This document shows positions 1 through 8,936 of a stretch of DNA of 64,000 nt, one piece after another. Position numbers and translations under genes: made by a program. The notes under the pieces are model-generated. The model ran no database searches. It was not told the origin of the DNA and was given only the letters and a program-made list of their open reading frames with translations. Within the stretch, counting starts at the first letter, position 1; every line of letters starts with the position of its first letter. The DNA lies in contig CAJYAD010000001.1 of assembly GCA_913064775.1 (NCBI GenBank), positions 204,259 to 268,258 on the forward strand, read 5' to 3'. Source of the stretch: an uncultured Albidovulum sp. Lineage in GTDB: Bacteria; Pseudomonadota; Alphaproteobacteria; Rhodobacterales; Rhodobacteraceae.

Positions 1-519
1 GATCTGGCGGCGCAGGCGCCGGGGGGGCTGGATGTGCTGGCGGAATTGCCGGGGCCGCGGGCCTTTCCCTCGGGCATGCATGTGGCCGAGGTCGAGATCG
101 ACCCTGAGACCGGCATCTGCGTGGTGCTGCGCTATACTTCGGTCGACGATTGCGGCACCGTGATCAACCCGACGCTGGTCGAGGGGCAGATCATCGGCGG
201 GTTGGTCCAGGGTCTGGGTCAGGTGTTCGGAGAGGCGGCGGGCTATGACGCAGAGGCCCAGCTGCTGACCGGCAGCTTCATGGATTACCCGATGCCGCGC
301 GCCGATCTGCTGCACCGCATCGATATTGAGCTGAATGGCGTGCCCTCGCCCGGCAACGGGCTGGGCGCCAAGGGCGTGGGAGAGGCCGGCACCGTCGGCG
401 CGCTGCCCACGGCGATGAACGCGGTGATGGATGCGCTGGCGCCGGACGGCGTGGCGCATCTGGACATGCCGGCGACGCCATGGCGCATCTGGCAGGCGTT
501 GCAGGACGCGAAGGGCTAG
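1..519 (+). CDS. Xanthine dehydrogenase / CO dehydrogenase family molybdopterin-binding subunit, C-terminal fragment
   Basis: Only the last 172 residues are present; the frame is open at the left edge. The fragment carries the C-terminal molybdopterin-binding part of the large subunit of molybdenum hydroxylases (CoxL/XdhB group). Visible are VDDCGTVINPTLVEGQIIGG, the glycine-rich stretch GLGQVFGE, and GLGAKGVGEAG, whose Glu matches the active-site glutamate conserved in the family. Members oxidise CO, purines, aldehydes or aromatic heterocycles; the substrate cannot be read from this part. A hairpin with a T run follows the stop, so this is the end of its transcription unit. Family is sure, substrate unknown. 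Confidence 0.85.
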   Translation, partial: DLAAQAPGGLDVLAELPGPRAFPSGMHVAEVEIDPETGICVVLRYTSVDDCGTVINPTLVEGQIIGGLVQGLGQVFGEAAGYDAEAQLLTGSFMDYPMPRADLLHRIDIELNGVPSPGNGLGAKGVGEAGTVGALPTAMNAVMDALAPDGVAHLDMPATPWRIWQALQDAKG

Positions 520-604
520 GGCGCGCGGCGCCCCATGCGGGGGCGGCGTCCGGCCCGGGCGGCCCGCTTTATGCCCATGTCCTGGGCAAACACCGCCCGC
601 GCGA

Positions 605-623
605 CCCCGGCGCGGGGTTTTTT
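605..623 (+). terminator. Rho-independent terminator after the molybdenum hydroxylase gene
   Basis: CCCCG, a three-base loop GCG and CGGGG form a perfect 5-bp stem followed directly by six T residues. It lies 86 bases past the hydroxylase stop and before the SulP gene, so it separates the two units. Confidence 0.75.
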
Positions 624-699
624 CCCGCAGCCAAGGGTTCCTCGGGATTGCGGCATGTCGTAAGAAAGCCGCTTACGCGCAACGTCCCGAAGGTTTGAC

Positions 700-2301
700 A
701 TGCCCACTTCCGCCCTGGCGGCATTTGCCCGCGCCGTCTCGCCCGCCAATGCGCCGCTGGTGCCCTATTCGCTGGCCGACATCCGGACCGAGCTGTTGGC
801 CGGCCTGACCGTCGCGCTGGCGCTGGTGCCCGAGGCGGTGGCGTTCTCGCTGGTGGCGGGGGTAAACCCTTTGGTCGGGCTTTATGCCGCTTTCATGGTG
901 GGGCTGATCACTGCGCTGTTTGGCGGGCGGCCGGGGATGGTTTCCGGGGCGACCGGGTCGATGGCGGTGGTCATGGTCAGTCTGGTGGCAGTGCATGGCG
1001 TCGAATATCTGTTCGCGACCGTTGTGCTGACCGGGGTGTTGCAGATCCTGGCCGGCGTCTTCCGGCTGGGCAAGTTCATGCGTCTGGTGCCGCATTCGGT
1101 GATGATGGGCTTCGTCAACGGGCTGGCCATCGTGATCGGGCTGGCGCAGCTGCATCAGTTCCACATCAGCGACGGCCACGGAGGCCTGGTCTGGATGCAG
1201 GGCCAGCAGTTGTGGATCACGCTGGGGCTGGTGGTGCTGACCATGGCGGCAATCTGGGCCGCGCCGCGGGTGACGCGGGCGGTTCCGGCGCCGCTGGTGG
1301 GCATCCTGATCACCGCCGCGATCGTCATCGGCTTTGGCATCAATGTGCCGCGGGTGGGCGACATGGCCTCGATCACCGGCTCTCTGCCCAGCTTCCATCT
1401 GCCGATGGTGCCGTTCGATCTGCACACGCTGAAGATCGTCGCGCCCTATGCGGTGATCCTGGCCGCCGTCGGCCTGATCGAAAGCCTGCTGACCCTGAAC
1501 CTGGTGGGCGAGATCACCGGCAAGAAGGGCGGCGCCAGCCAGGAATGCATTGCCCAGGGCGCGGCCAACATGGTCACCGGCCTGTTCGGCGGCATGGGCG
1601 GCTGCGCGATGATCGGGCAGTCGATGATCAACGTCACCTCTGGCGGGCGCACGCGGCTGGCGGCCACGGTGGCGGCGCTGTTCCTTCTGTCCTTCATTCT
1701 GGTGGGCGCGCCGCTGATCGAACAGATCCCGCTGGCCGCGCTTACGGGCGTGATGTTCATGGTGGTGATCGGCACCTTCGCGTGGAACTCGTTCCGGGTG
1801 CTGCTTCGGGTGCCGCGCGCCGATGCGGTGGTGATCGTGCTGGTGACGGTGATCACCGTGTTCACTGATCTGGCGACCGCGGTGGTGGCCGGGGTGATCG
1901 TCTCGGCGCTGGCCTATGCTTGGCAGAACGCCCGGCGCATCCACGCCCGCACCCGCATCACGCCCGAAGGCGCCAAGGTCTACCAGATCGAGGGGCCGCT
2001 GTTCTTCGGCTCGGCCGAGGGCTTCGCCGAGATCTTCACCCCCGAGACCGACCCGGCGCTGGTGATCGTCGATTTCGAAGGCAGCCGGGTCGCGGACCAG
2101 TCGGCCCTGGCCGCGATCGAGGCGCTGGCGGCGAAATACGACGCCCGCGGCAAGACCCTGGTGCTGCGCCATCTGAGCCGCGACTGCCACCGCCTGCTGC
2201 ACCGCGCGGGGCAGCTGATGGTCGACAGCGATGACGACCCGGTCTATGGCGTCGCCGTCGATTACAGCGTGCGCCCCGGCGCGCTGGGCGCGGCGCATTA
2301 G
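700..2301 (+). CDS. SulP/SLC26 family anion transporter with C-terminal STAS domain
   Basis: This 533-residue inner-membrane protein has a hydrophobic sulfate-permease core (about residues 25-405) followed by a STAS domain (about 415-520, from YQIEGPLFFGSAEGF). The N-terminal part has the family pattern LAGLTVALALVPEAVAFSLV, then VGLYAAFMVGLITALFGGRPGM. SulP proteins move sulfate, bicarbonate, dicarboxylates or other anions, and the sequence does not show which. The ATG is preceded by GAAGG at a fitting distance. The gene stands alone between a terminator upstream and a hairpin-rich spacer downstream. A bicarbonate role would suit an autotroph, but that is inference. Confidence 0.9.
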   Translation: MPTSALAAFARAVSPANAPLVPYSLADIRTELLAGLTVALALVPEAVAFSLVAGVNPLVGLYAAFMVGLITALFGGRPGMVSGATGSMAVVMVSLVAVHGVEYLFATVVLTGVLQILAGVFRLGKFMRLVPHSVMMGFVNGLAIVIGLAQLHQFHISDGHGGLVWMQGQQLWITLGLVVLTMAAIWAAPRVTRAVPAPLVGILITAAIVIGFGINVPRVGDMASITGSLPSFHLPMVPFDLHTLKIVAPYAVILAAVGLIESLLTLNLVGEITGKKGGASQECIAQGAANMVTGLFGGMGGCAMIGQSMINVTSGGRTRLAATVAALFLLSFILVGAPLIEQIPLAALTGVMFMVVIGTFAWNSFRVLLRVPRADAVVIVLVTVITVFTDLATAVVAGVIVSALAYAWQNARRIHARTRITPEGAKVYQIEGPLFFGSAEGFAEIFTPETDPALVIVDFEGSRVADQSALAAIEALAAKYDARGKTLVLRHLSRDCHRLLHRAGQLMVDSDDDPVYGVAVDYSVRPGALGAAH

Positions 2302-2341
2302 GGGCGCGGAGCCCGAGTTCGGCCCTCTTACCGCCCGGTAC

Positions 2342-2417
2342 GCGCCGCAGGCGCAGGGCGAGCGCCTACCCGTCACGCCGAAGGCGTGCCGACAATTGGC
2401 GGCGTGCCTTTGGCACG
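2342..2417. repeat. Three tandem short hairpins with three-base loops
   Basis: In the 245-base spacer between the convergent SulP and flavin reductase genes lie three perfect inverted repeats: GCGCC-GCA-GGCGC (2342-2354), CACGCC-GAA-GGCGTG (2374-2388) and CGTGCC-TTT-GGCACG (2403-2417). No T run follows any of them. They may end transcription from both sides or protect 3' ends. The rest of the spacer shows no gene. Confidence 0.6.
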
Positions 2418-2546
2418 ACGGGCTGGCGCTTTGGGGCTTTTTGATCCCGCGGGCAGTCTCGCAGAACCTTGCCACCATAAATGGTGTCGCGGCCCGGTCA
2501 GGGCGCGCCACCCCACGGGCAGGCGCGCGCCCTGCTTGGGCCGGGG

Positions 2547-3155
2547 CTATTTCTCGCCCGGCCGGGTCATCTGAAAGACGCTCTCGACCACCGAATAATC
2601 CTTGTAGCCAAGCCGCGCGACCGGGTTGAAGCGGGTCACGTCGAACATCCCCTCGACCAGGCAATCATCGCGCATGTGAATGCCGATGACCTCGCCCAGC
2701 ACCATGTAATTCGTCTTGCCTTCCAGCTTGACCACCTGGGTCAGCCGGCATTCCAGCGCCGCCGGCGCATCGGCCACGCGCGAACAGGGGATGGTTTCGC
2801 AAGACGCGCGCCCCAGGCCCGCAAGGTCGAATTCGTCCACCTCGCGGCCATAGGCGCCCGAGGTCAGGTTCATCGCCTCCTTCTGGGCCAGGCCCACCAC
2901 GTTGACGCAAAACACCCCGGTTTCCTCGATATTGGCCAGGCTGTCCTTGCCGCGCGGGCGGTCGGGCTTGTCGGTGGTGGTCGAGAACATCACCTGCGGC
3001 GGCACATAGGCGACCGCGTTGAAGAAGGAATAGGGCGCAAGGTTTTCCGACCCGTCCTTGCCGCGGGTCGAGATCCAGCCAATCGGCCGGGGCGTGACGA
3101 TGGCGTTGAACGGGTTGTGCGGCAGGCCGTGGCCGTCGGCGGGGCGGTAGAACAT
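2547..3155 (-). CDS. Flavin reductase family protein (FMN-binding)
   Basis: 202 residues of the flavin reductase-like, FMN-binding fold. Family features are the N-terminal NAIVTPRPIGWIST, then LAPYSFFNAVAYVPPQVMFS, and a later NYMVLGEVIGIHM strand; these proteins reduce or bind flavin for partner monooxygenases. The frame is open 43 codons further upstream, but the start at 3155 is preferred: it gives the usual N-terminus (MFYRPADGHGLPHNPFNAIV) and AGGAG stands just upstream, while the extension runs into the promoter region of the divergent acetyltransferase. The partner is not evident. Confidence 0.85.
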   Translation of the reverse strand: MFYRPADGHGLPHNPFNAIVTPRPIGWISTRGKDGSENLAPYSFFNAVAYVPPQVMFSTTTDKPDRPRGKDSLANIEETGVFCVNVVGLAQKEAMNLTSGAYGREVDEFDLAGLGRASCETIPCSRVADAPAALECRLTQVVKLEGKTNYMVLGEVIGIHMRDDCLVEGMFDVTRFNPVARLGYKDYSVVESVFQMTRPGEK

Positions 3156-3244
3156 GGGCGGCTCCTGTTTGGTTTGCCCCTGACCTAGCCTCGTGCTACC
3201 CGGCTTTCCAGTGCCAAGCGGAGGGATGGCCCCTGTATCAGCTG

Positions 3245-3730
3245 ATGGAAGAGGCGCCCGAGGACATCTGGGAGGTCGAGGCACTTTACGACCTGTGCTT
3301 CGCGCCCGGGCGCACGGCGCTGTCCTCTTACCGGCTGCGCGACGGGGTGGCGCCGGTGCGCGCGCTGTGCCTTATTCTGCGCGAGGACGGGGTGCTGGCG
3401 GCGGTGATCCGCTACTGGCCGGTGCTGGTGGGCGGGCAATCGACGCTGCTGCTGGGCCCGGTGGCGGTGCATCCGACGCGCCAGGGAGAGGGGCTGGGCG
3501 GCTATCTGATCTATGAAAGCCTTGATGAGGCCCGGCGTCTGGGCTGGGCTCGCGTGTTGCTGGTGGGCGACGCGCCCTATTACAGCCGCTTTGGCTTCAC
3601 CAAACGCGCCGGGGTCGCGATGCCGCCGCCCACCAACCCCGAGCGGGTGCTGGGATATGAGCTGATCCCCGGCGCCTGGGAAGGGGTGGCCGGCCCGGTC
3701 CAGAAATGGCCGAAGGCGGGTGCGGAATAG
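3245..3730 (+). CDS. GNAT family N-acetyltransferase
   Basis: 161 residues with the GNAT acetyl-CoA site in VAVHPTRQGEGLGGYLIYES (about 73-92) and the C-terminal ARVLLVGDAPYYSRFGFTKR typical of the YhbS-like branch. It transfers an acetyl group from acetyl-CoA to an amine; the substrate is not predictable. The ATG at 3245 has no good ribosome site directly in front. A GGAGGG lies about 20 bases upstream, and the open frame between them has no ATG, GTG or TTG, so the start is the best available but not certain. Confidence 0.85.
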   Translation: MEEAPEDIWEVEALYDLCFAPGRTALSSYRLRDGVAPVRALCLILREDGVLAAVIRYWPVLVGGQSTLLLGPVAVHPTRQGEGLGGYLIYESLDEARRLGWARVLLVGDAPYYSRFGFTKRAGVAMPPPTNPERVLGYELIPGAWEGVAGPVQKWPKAGAE

Positions 3731-3757
3731 GGCTGGCCAGCCGCCCTGCTGCCCGGT

Positions 3758-4192
3758 TCAGGCCGCAAGGGCCGCGCGCATCCGGCGCCGCTCGTACAGC
3801 GCAAACAGGCCCATGCCGCCGACCATGGCGACGAAGAAGGCGCCGCCGCCCAATCCGCTGAAGCTGAGCGCCGCGACCGCCGGGCCGGGGCAAAAGCCCG
3901 CCAGCGCCCAGCCCAGACCGAACAGCGCCGAGCCGGTCAGCAGCCGCGCGTCGATCACCTGTTCGGGCAGGCTGGGGATCGGATCGCCCAGCACCGCGAT
4001 GGGCCGGCGCCGGGTGACCCGCCAGGCGATCAGCATCGGCAGGATCGCCCCGCCCAGCACGAAGGCCAGCGTCGGATCCCAATGGCCGAAGAGGTCCAGA
4101 AACCCCTGCACCCGCGCCGTATCCGTCATCCCCGAAACCATTAGGCCAAGGCCGAAAAGACCGCCCGAAAGGGCTGAAACCAGACTGCGCAT
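3758..4192 (-). CDS. YeeE/YedE (DUF6691) family membrane protein, second half
   Basis: 144 residues, almost wholly hydrophobic, with four likely membrane segments. Conserved features are GGLFGLGLMVSGMTD near the N-terminus, DPTLAFVLGGA, and LFGLGWALAGFCPGPA carrying a family cysteine. YeeE/YedE proteins import thiosulfate or other sulfur species and are often split into two genes, as here. Its ATG shares one base with the stop of the upstream half (TGATG), which implies translational coupling. Confidence 0.85.
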   Translation of the reverse strand: MRSLVSALSGGLFGLGLMVSGMTDTARVQGFLDLFGHWDPTLAFVLGGAILPMLIAWRVTRRRPIAVLGDPIPSLPEQVIDARLLTGSALFGLGWALAGFCPGPAVAALSFSGLGGGAFFVAMVGGMGLFALYERRRMRAALAA

Positions 4193-4632
4193 CAGATCAC
4201 TCCCAGAACATGACGGGCGAGGAACAGGGTGACGAAACCCACGCCCAGATAGACCAGCGTCGCGACGATCGAGCGGGCCGAGAATCGCGATATCCCGCAG
4301 ACCCCGTGGCCCGAGGTGCAGCCATTCGCCATCCGCGTGCCGAACCCCACCAGCAGCCCGGCCAGCACCATCAACCCGACATCGCCCGAAACATGGGTGG
4401 CGTGCGGCGCGCCGAAGATCAGAACCGCGACCGCAGGCGCCCCGATCAGCGCGCCGACGAAGGCCAGCCGCTCGGCGGCATTCGACTGGCCCGAGCCGTC
4501 CACCAGCCCGCCCAGAATGCCGCTCGCCCCCATGATGCGGGCGTTGACCAGCAAAAGAAGCGCGGCGGCCAGGCCGATCATCAGCCCGCCGGCCAGGCCG
4601 AGGATCCAGGGTTGGGGCAGGACGGTCAGCAT
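4192..4632 (-). CDS. YeeE/YedE family membrane protein, first half
   Basis: 146 residues with several membrane segments and the conserved NGCTSGHGVCGISRFSARS motif, which holds the paired cysteines of the thiosulfate-transport family. The start at 4632 begins the hydrophobic protein directly (MLTVLPQPWILGLAGG), and GAGGG lies upstream. The frame stays open 75 codons further, but that part is charged, unlike the family, and spans an AT-rich promoter-like stretch. It pairs with the following gene to give a split transporter, probably for sulfur compounds. Such pairs often travel with a persulfide-sensing regulator; none is seen here. Confidence 0.85.
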   Translation of the reverse strand: MLTVLPQPWILGLAGGLMIGLAAALLLLVNARIMGASGILGGLVDGSGQSNAAERLAFVGALIGAPAVAVLIFGAPHATHVSGDVGLMVLAGLLVGFGTRMANGCTSGHGVCGISRFSARSIVATLVYLGVGFVTLFLARHVLGVI

Positions 4633-4952
4633 CTTTCGGATCCCTCTTATGGGGTGATAGTGGGAAATCTTCCTTGGCTTATATTTAGGGAGTTCTGCTA
4701 ATACATTGCAATTGCGAGAAAATAATAAGGATCGGGTTTGCCTTGTGGTGCCGCCTGCGGAACGAGCGTTCTGCGGTGGCGGCCTTGGCAGGACAAATTC
4801 TCGCGCCTGGGATGGGGGCCGGAACAATCGTCCGGCACGGCGCGGGCATCCGCGCAAGCGGGCCGTTCAGGGGGGGCGAGGTTCTGCCGGCCCGAGGCGG
4901 GGATTGCGGATCGAACGGGGCAAGAAACGCCCCGCGACAGGGTCACGCGCGC

Positions 4953-6614
4953 TTAGAAATGAGCGGGTTCGCCGGTTTCGGGGTTCAGGATCAGCGCCTG
5001 GGCCATCGGTTTCTCCCAGTCGAACATCCCGTCGATCGGGCCCGCGACCGCATCGAACGACCCCTGGCCCAGGCGCTGGCCACCCATCCAGTTATCCTCG
5101 ATGAAGCGCATGACCGAGGTCTGATCGGTCAGCGTGTGATCGACGTGATCGGGCTTGGCATAGGGCGAGATGACGACAAAGGGCTGCCGCGTGCCATAGC
5201 CGCAGCGGCCCTGCACCGGCCTGCCGCCAAGCCCCGGCAGCGGCACGCCGGTGGTGCCGCATCTGTCGCCGTCCAGCACGTCAAAGCCCCTCACTCGCAG
5301 GTCCGAGGGGTTGATCACCGCATGGGCGTGGTCGTACCAGCCATCGGAATCGTCATAAAGCACGACGATCGCCGCATCCTTCCAGAATTCCGAGGTCTCC
5401 ACCGCGTTCACCGCGCGGACGATGAAATGCTGCCCGTCGAGCGGATCGGAATAGCCGGCGTGGCCATCCTCAAATCCCGGCGCCTTGAGGAAGCTGACGG
5501 CGGGCAGGTTGCCGGCCTTCAGCGCCGCGTACCAATCCTTCATGTCGTACTGGTGGTTGGCGCCGCCGTCGTGATCGGTGCCGATCACCGCGACCGAGGC
5601 GGGGCGTTTGTGCGTGGGGTTGGCGGTCGAGGGGTAGTATTGGAACGGCTCGTGATGCGGGATGTAGTCGGCGACGGTGACATGGGTCACCGCCGAGGTC
5701 GTCTTGCGCGCGCAGCTGGTGGTGCCGTTCGGGTTGGTGAGCGACAGATCGAACCCGCCCTCGAACCAGCCCCAGGTGATGCCGCGCGCGTTCAGCATGT
5801 CGCCGATGTTGTGCCCGGTCATCAGCACGGTCTTGCCCTGCGCGCAGACATCGCCCGTGGGGTCGAGATCCGAGATCATCGTCCAGCCGCCCTGTCCGTC
5901 GGGCACCACGCGGCCCTTGTCATAGGTGCCGTCGGCGTCCAGCGTCGCGCCCACCGGCAGCATCGCGCCATTGGTCTGGCCCGAGATCAGGTTGATCGCG
6001 CCCGGGCTTGACGGGCCGAAGGTGGTCGAGAAGGAATTGTCGCTCATCGCGAAGGATTGGGCGTAGTTCCAGAGCGCGGTGACGGTGTTGCCGTCGTAAT
6101 AGCCCATCACCTGGCCTTGGGTGCCGAACGACCCGGCCGCGCCCTTCGATCCGCGCCCGGTCTTGGCGGGGAAAAGATCCATCCTGCCGCCGTCATAGGT
6201 GGCCTGCTCGGCGCTATAGCCGTGGTTCTGGTCGGCGGTGGCGGCCTGGCTGCGGTCCAGCCGGAACGGCAGGGCGGCGTTCGGGCCGTTCCGGGCGTTG
6301 GTCTTGTTGGGGTTCCGCTCCAGCAGCCCCGCGGCAAGCAGCGTGTTCGCCGCGGGCGTGTCGGGTTTGGCGTGGAAGGCGGGCTCACCCTCGGGGTTGG
6401 TGGCCTTGGGATAGGTGCCGAAGTAATGGTCGAAGGAGACGTTCTCCTGGAAGATCACCACCAGATGCTTGATCGGCGTCGCGGTGTTGCGCTGGGCGGC
6501 GATCTGGCCCGCACTCTGGCCCGCGATCTGGGCCTGCGCGCCCGGCGCGGCGGCACAAGCCAGCGCCAGCCCCAAGCCGGCGGCGGCCCGCAGTCGGTGG
6601 AAGCGATTGGTCAT
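4953..6614 (-). CDS. Exported phosphoesterase (acid phosphatase / phospholipase C family)
   Basis: 553 residues starting with a clear signal peptide (basic MTNRFHRLR, a hydrophobic run, then APGAQAQ). The mature part opens with KHLVVIFQENVSFDHYFG (about 49-66), the N-terminal motif of the phosphoesterase family that includes phospholipase C and AcpA acid phosphatase, and continues with IVVLYDDSDGWYDHAHA (about 413-428). It probably hydrolyses phosphate esters in the periplasm or outside. The start at 6614 is chosen because it begins the signal peptide and GAGGGGA lies just upstream; the 32 codons before it are charged. Substrate class (lipid or small phosphomonoester) is open. Confidence 0.88.
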   Translation of the reverse strand: MTNRFHRLRAAAGLGLALACAAAPGAQAQIAGQSAGQIAAQRNTATPIKHLVVIFQENVSFDHYFGTYPKATNPEGEPAFHAKPDTPAANTLLAAGLLERNPNKTNARNGPNAALPFRLDRSQAATADQNHGYSAEQATYDGGRMDLFPAKTGRGSKGAAGSFGTQGQVMGYYDGNTVTALWNYAQSFAMSDNSFSTTFGPSSPGAINLISGQTNGAMLPVGATLDADGTYDKGRVVPDGQGGWTMISDLDPTGDVCAQGKTVLMTGHNIGDMLNARGITWGWFEGGFDLSLTNPNGTTSCARKTTSAVTHVTVADYIPHHEPFQYYPSTANPTHKRPASVAVIGTDHDGGANHQYDMKDWYAALKAGNLPAVSFLKAPGFEDGHAGYSDPLDGQHFIVRAVNAVETSEFWKDAAIVVLYDDSDGWYDHAHAVINPSDLRVRGFDVLDGDRCGTTGVPLPGLGGRPVQGRCGYGTRQPFVVISPYAKPDHVDHTLTDQTSVMRFIEDNWMGGQRLGQGSFDAVAGPIDGMFDWEKPMAQALILNPETGEPAHF

Positions 6615-6850
6615 GATGTCCCCTCGTTCGGTGGCGGGCCCGCGGTTCTCGGGTCGGGTCGCAACCGCTCTAGGCGGGGTCTTCTGCACTTCGGTGACGC
6701 GGCGCTTCACGTCACCTCAAGGTCGCGTGATCCGGCCCCGGTCGCGCCATGGTCGCCCCCCCGATCGCCGCCCCAGTCGCCCTCGGTCCGCCGCCCGTCT
6801 TGCGCGCGCGGCCCATTGCAAGGCCGCGCGCGCCGCCTTACCTGATAGGC

Positions 6851-7618
6851 ATGGACCATAAGAACCTGCCCGTTTCCGCGCCGCCGCCGAACGCCGAGGA
6901 GATTGCCCGCCTTGCTGCCCGCTACCGGGCCGCGGCGGGGCCGGTGATGGCTGCGGTCAATCTGCTTGGCGCTCAGGTCGAGAAACGGGTCGAGGCGCTG
7001 CCCGACGGCGTGAAGGACCGCATCGAGACCGTGGTCGAGGGCGCCCTGCGCCGGGTCTACGGGCTGGCCGGCCGCACCCTCGGTCAGGGCGTCAGCACCG
7101 CCGAGCCCGGGCACCGCACCGCCGCGATGCTGACCGGGGCGATCGGCGGCTTTGGTGGTTTGCCCTCGTCGCTGGCCGAGCTGCCGGTGACGGTGACGCT
7201 GATCTTCCGCGCGATCCAGAAGATCGCGGCCTCTTACGGCTATGATCCGGAGGATCCTTCGGTGCGGCTGGAATGCCTGCAGGTGTTCGGCGCGGGCAGC
7301 CCGCTGCATCGCGACGATGGGGTCAACACGTCGTTCCTGGGTGCGCGGGTGGCGATCACCGGCCCGGCGCTGAACCGGGTGCTGGCGACGGTGGCGCCGC
7401 GTGTCACGGTGGTGCTGAGCGAGAAGCTTGCCGCCCAGGCGGTGCCGCTTCTGGGCGCGGTGGCGGGGGCGGGGATCAACTATGCCTTCCTGCGCTATTA
7501 TCAGGAAATGGCCCATGTCCGCTTTGGCCTGCGCCAATTGGAAGATCAGGGCCACGACCGCGAGGCCGTGCTGACCGCCTTCCGCGCCGCGGCGACCCGG
7601 GCGCCCGCACGGCGCTAG
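6851..7618 (+). CDS. EcsC family protein
   Basis: 255 residues resembling the EcsC family: an N-terminal helical part, then ALRRVYGLAGRT, an Ala/Gly-rich stretch GAIGGFGGLPSSLAELPVTV, and a C-terminal hydrophobic segment KLAAQAVPLLGAVAGAGINY ahead of a short amphipathic end. EcsC was named from the Bacillus ecs ABC operon, but its function is not settled, and no ABC genes are adjacent here. The inner ATG at 6851 is preferred over one 34 codons upstream because the extension is a Pro/Arg-rich run of promoter-region sequence. Confidence 0.75.
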   Translation: MDHKNLPVSAPPPNAEEIARLAARYRAAAGPVMAAVNLLGAQVEKRVEALPDGVKDRIETVVEGALRRVYGLAGRTLGQGVSTAEPGHRTAAMLTGAIGGFGGLPSSLAELPVTVTLIFRAIQKIAASYGYDPEDPSVRLECLQVFGAGSPLHRDDGVNTSFLGARVAITGPALNRVLATVAPRVTVVLSEKLAAQAVPLLGAVAGAGINYAFLRYYQEMAHVRFGLRQLEDQGHDREAVLTAFRAAATRAPARR

Positions 7619-7698
7619 CGCCGGATTGCGCAGGAAACGGGCTGATCCGCGGTCGTGCCCGGTGCCAGATACGGGGGCCAAGCAAGATGGAGGTTCCC

Positions 7699-8166
7699 AT
7701 GGCATTCCGCATCCGCGGGCTTTCGCCCGACCCGTTCCGGCGGCTCTACGGCCTTTCCGACGCGGCGCTCGCCGCCGAGGGCGTGGTCCGCCACCATGTC
7801 GCGCCGGGGGCTGGCGCGCCCGATCGCGTCTCGATGCGCGATCTCGCGCCCGGCGAGACCGCGCTGCTTCTGAACTACGAGCATCTTCCGGTCGATTCGC
7901 CCTACCGGTCGCGCCACGCGATCTTCGTCGCCGAAGGCGCCGAGACCCGCTATGACGCCCGCGACGAGGTGCCAGAGGTGATGACGCGGCGGATCATCGC
8001 GCTGCGCGGGATCGACGGGCGCGGCCATATCGTGACCGCCGATCTGGCCGAGGGCGCGGCGATCGCCCCCGCGATCCGCAAGATGCTGGCACAGGAAGAA
8101 GTCGCCTATATCCACAGCCATTACGCGAAATACGGCTGCTTCGCGGCGCGCATCGACCGGGGATGA
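7699..8166 (+). CDS. DUF1203 domain protein
   Basis: 155 residues matching the DUF1203 family over its whole length: FRIRGLSPDPFRRLYGLSD at the start, then PGETALLLNYEHLPVDSPYR, AIFVAEGA and the C-terminal VAYIHSHYAKYGCFAARIDR. Function is unknown. The ATG at 7699 has GGAGG a few bases upstream. A much longer open frame runs in from the left, but it is antisense-like shadow inside the EcsC gene. Nothing in the neighbourhood suggests a role. Confidence 0.8.
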   Translation: MAFRIRGLSPDPFRRLYGLSDAALAAEGVVRHHVAPGAGAPDRVSMRDLAPGETALLLNYEHLPVDSPYRSRHAIFVAEGAETRYDARDEVPEVMTRRIIALRGIDGRGHIVTADLAEGAAIAPAIRKMLAQEEVAYIHSHYAKYGCFAARIDRG

Positions 8167-8207
8167 GAGAGAAAGGGCCCAGGCCGCAGGGCGCTAGGCC
8201 CGGGCGG

Positions 8208-8834
8208 CTAGTCCTCTTTCGCCTCCGGGTCGGCCTCCGGATCTTCTTCCACCGCGTATTCGGTGAAGATCCGGCCCTGCATCATGAAGAAGGCGAACAT
8301 CGCGATGGTCAGCACGAAGGTCTTGAAGGTGACCCAGGCCTCGGTGCTCATGGTGCGCCAGACGATCTCGTTCAGCACCGCCATCCCCAGAAAGAAGACG
8401 CAGACCCGGCGGGTGAGGATCATCCAGCCCTCATGCTTCAGCGGCACCACCTCTTCCATCACCACGCGCAGATAGCTTTTGCCGCGCAGAAGGCCGACGC
8501 CGAGGATGCCGCCGAACAGCAGGTAGATGATGGTGGGCTTCATCTTGATGAATTGCGGATCGTTCAGCCAGACCGTCAGCCCGCCGAAGATCACCACCAG
8601 AATGGCGGTGGTCACCTGCATCTTGGAAAGATGCCCGGTCAGCTTCCACAGGATCGCCGTGGTGATCAGCATCAGCGGGATGAAGGCCGCGGTGACCAGG
8701 ATGAAGCCGTCGTAATTGGTTCCTCCGATCATGAAATGCTGGCCCTTGAGCCGCATGTACCCCAGGAAGAACACTAGGATCGGGCCGAATTCCAGCACCA
8801 TCTTGACGATCGGATTGATCTTGCGTCCGGCCAT
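8208..8834 (-). CDS. Inner membrane protein YciB/IspZ family (septation protein A homolog)
   Basis: 208 residues with five or six membrane segments and the family opening KMVLEFGPILVFFLGYMR, then TNYDGFILVTAAFIPLML, LNDPQFIKMKPTIIYLLFG and RVCVFFLGMAVLNEIVWR. YciB proteins are inner-membrane proteins linked to cell-envelope synthesis and intracellular septation. The start at 8834 follows an AGGAGG ribosome site. The C-terminus is a short acidic tail (EEDPEADPEAKED). Confidence 0.9.
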   Translation of the reverse strand: MAGRKINPIVKMVLEFGPILVFFLGYMRLKGQHFMIGGTNYDGFILVTAAFIPLMLITTAILWKLTGHLSKMQVTTAILVVIFGGLTVWLNDPQFIKMKPTIIYLLFGGILGVGLLRGKSYLRVVMEEVVPLKHEGWMILTRRVCVFFLGMAVLNEIVWRTMSTEAWVTFKTFVLTIAMFAFFMMQGRIFTEYAVEEDPEADPEAKED

Positions 8835-8936
8835 TGCCCGCCTCCTGTCAGCCCGGGACGTGATGCCCCGGATCGTGCCTGCACGCAAGGCGCGTGCGAG
8901 TTTCTGAACGTGATTTCGGCGCGGATCCGTCGCCGC

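Noticed and set aside
673..2664. 663-codon open frame on the minus strand across the SulP gene
   Set aside because: Its product is a His/Arg/Gln-rich low-complexity sequence with no family features, the usual antisense shadow of a GC-rich gene; the plus-strand SulP protein is clear.
4655..4735. AT-rich stretch before the YeeE/YedE genes tested for a persulfide-regulator palindrome
   Set aside because: The two half-sites TTATATTTAG and CTAATACATT match poorly as an inverted repeat, so no operator is claimed.
4632..4857. N-terminal extension of the first YeeE/YedE half-gene
   Set aside because: Charged, Arg/Pro-rich and unlike the family; it spans an AT-rich promoter-like region, and ATG 4632 begins the membrane protein.
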